In this document: positions 63,300 to 64,000 of the stretch, in pieces
Layout: each line of letters opens with the position of its first letter
How positions within the stretch are numbered: position 1 is the first letter of the stretch
Source: Anaerolineales bacterium
GTDB taxonomy: Bacteria > Chloroflexota > Anaerolineae > 4572-78 > J111
Direction of reading: 5' to 3'
Assembly: GCA_020634935.1 (NCBI GenBank)
Contig: JACKAT010000008.1
Span: 62,001 to 126,000, forward strand
DNA: 64,000 bases
Notes under the pieces: model-generated
Told to the model about the DNA's origin: nothing
Databases searched by the model: none
What the model saw: only the letters and a program-made list of their open reading frames with translations
Position numbers and translations under genes: made by a program

Positions 63300-63995
63300 C
63301 TAAGAAAACGCTTTGCCCTGCAACCGAAGCAGGGCCACGTTTACCAAAAATGATAGCAACAGCAGGACCAAACCCAGAGCAATGGCCAGGTCGAAATTAC
63401 CTTTTTGCGTTTCCAGAACAATAGCGGTGGTCAGGACGCGGGTTTTACCTTCGATATTGCCGCCGACCAGCATTACCGCTCCCACTTCAGAAATAATCGC
63501 CCCAAAGCCGGCTACAATCGCCACAATCACCCCGATTTTGGCCTCGAGCAGAATAGTCACGGTGGCCTGCCACGGCGTAGCCCCCAAGGACATTAGCTGC
63601 CGGCGCAGATGGGGATCGACGCCCATCACGGCTGCCATGGTAAAACCGGCCACGAGCGGAAATGAGATAATCGTTTGGGCGACAATCATCGCTTTAGGAG
63701 TAAACAACCAGCCCAACTGACCGGCCGGGCCGCTCCGGGAGAGCATCAGGTAAACGAAAAGCCCGATGACGACCGGAGGAAAGCCCATGCCGGTATAAAG
63801 CAGCGCCGTCATTAGCTGCCGCCCCGGAAATCGAGTCAGGGCCATCGCGGCCCCCAAAGGGATGCCCAGCACCGTACTGAACACCAGCGCGATGCCGGAC
63901 ACGGATAAGGATAACCAAATGACTTCGTAGAGGGCCGGATTCAGGCTGAAAATGATCTCAAACGCTTGAATGATGCCCCGGATCAGGTCATCCAT
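63300..63995 (-). CDS. Tungstate/molybdate ABC permease (TupB-like)
   Basis: 231 residues, five or six membrane helices; TFPG-free EAA-like coupling segment is LRRQLMSLGATPWQATVTIL, and GFGAIISEVGAVMLVGGNIE is typical of TupB/CysT-type permeases. It starts 5 bases from the window edge; the substrate-binding gene would lie further right. Tungsten or molybdenum brought in would serve the molybdenum enzyme of block 2. Confidence 0.88.
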   Translation of the reverse strand: MDDLIRGIIQAFEIIFSLNPALYEVIWLSLSVSGIALVFSTVLGIPLGAAMALTRFPGRQLMTALLYTGMGFPPVVIGLFVYLMLSRSGPAGQLGWLFTPKAMIVAQTIISFPLVAGFTMAAVMGVDPHLRRQLMSLGATPWQATVTILLEAKIGVIVAIVAGFGAIISEVGAVMLVGGNIEGKTRVLTTAIVLETQKGNFDLAIALGLVLLLLSFLVNVALLRLQGKAFS

Positions 63996-64000
63996 GACTT

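Overview
The window reads as chromosomal DNA of a Chloroflexota bacterium, most likely Anaerolineae or a near relative; this is an inference. The grounds are moderate GC, TTG and GTG starts with strong Shine-Dalgarno sequences, a giant bacterial alpha-2-macroglobulin, a SARP/NB-ARC/TPR regulator, many Gfo/Idh/MocA and TIM-barrel sugar enzymes, and intergenic hairpins built of short repeated words. No rRNA, tRNA, phage, IS element or CRISPR array was recognised.

Left part (1-27.1 kb) is housekeeping and signalling: a nucleotidyltransferase, polyphosphate kinase, an amidohydrolase, a shikimate-dehydrogenase-like enzyme, a MOSC protein, the 6.4-kb alpha-2-macroglobulin, a KH-domain protein, an oxidoreductase, a PP2C phosphatase with a small membrane partner, a zinc-ribbon protein, DUF218 and BatD-like proteins, an MFS exporter, a GNAT/response-regulator pair, a SARP-type regulator and an AlbA/Schlafen-type protein.

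Middle and right part (27.2-61.6 kb) is one large carbohydrate or sugar-acid catabolic island in three blocks. Block 1 (plus strand, 28.6-36.0 kb): GntR regulator, GlcD-type FAD oxidase, a GlcF/HdrD-like partner that has lost almost all its cysteines, a sugar epimerase, a UPF0261 (Tm-1 N-half) protein and a creatininase-family amidase, closed by a strong terminator. Block 2 (minus strand, 44.8-36.3 kb): FGGY kinase, FadR-type regulator with a textbook operator, FAH-family enzyme, cyclase-family hydrolase, a molybdenum hydroxylase whose large subunit is split in two, and an EthD-like protein. Block 3 (plus strand, 45.4-61.6 kb): a CUT1 ABC transporter with an internally duplicated binding protein and two different ATPases, a small membrane protein, two sugar epimerases, a PEP-hydrolase-like TIM barrel (the other Tm-1 half), a cupin, xylose isomerase, a diverged xylose-isomerase paralogue and xylulokinase. 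Matching 18-base palindromic sites lie just downstream of the gntR promoter and upstream of the transporter promoter, so blocks 1 and 3 are probably co-regulated. The sensible overall reading is import and parallel isomerising/oxidising breakdown of pentoses or related sugars and sugar acids; the substrate cannot be read from sequence.

The right end holds a HepT/MntA toxin-antitoxin pair and two genes of a TupBC-type tungstate/molybdate transporter.

The non-coding DNA is unusual. Three arrays with unrelated sequences share a 41-42 base periodicity. Nearly every larger intergenic gap carries an inverted repeat, either of a few dispersed families or built from short repeated words.
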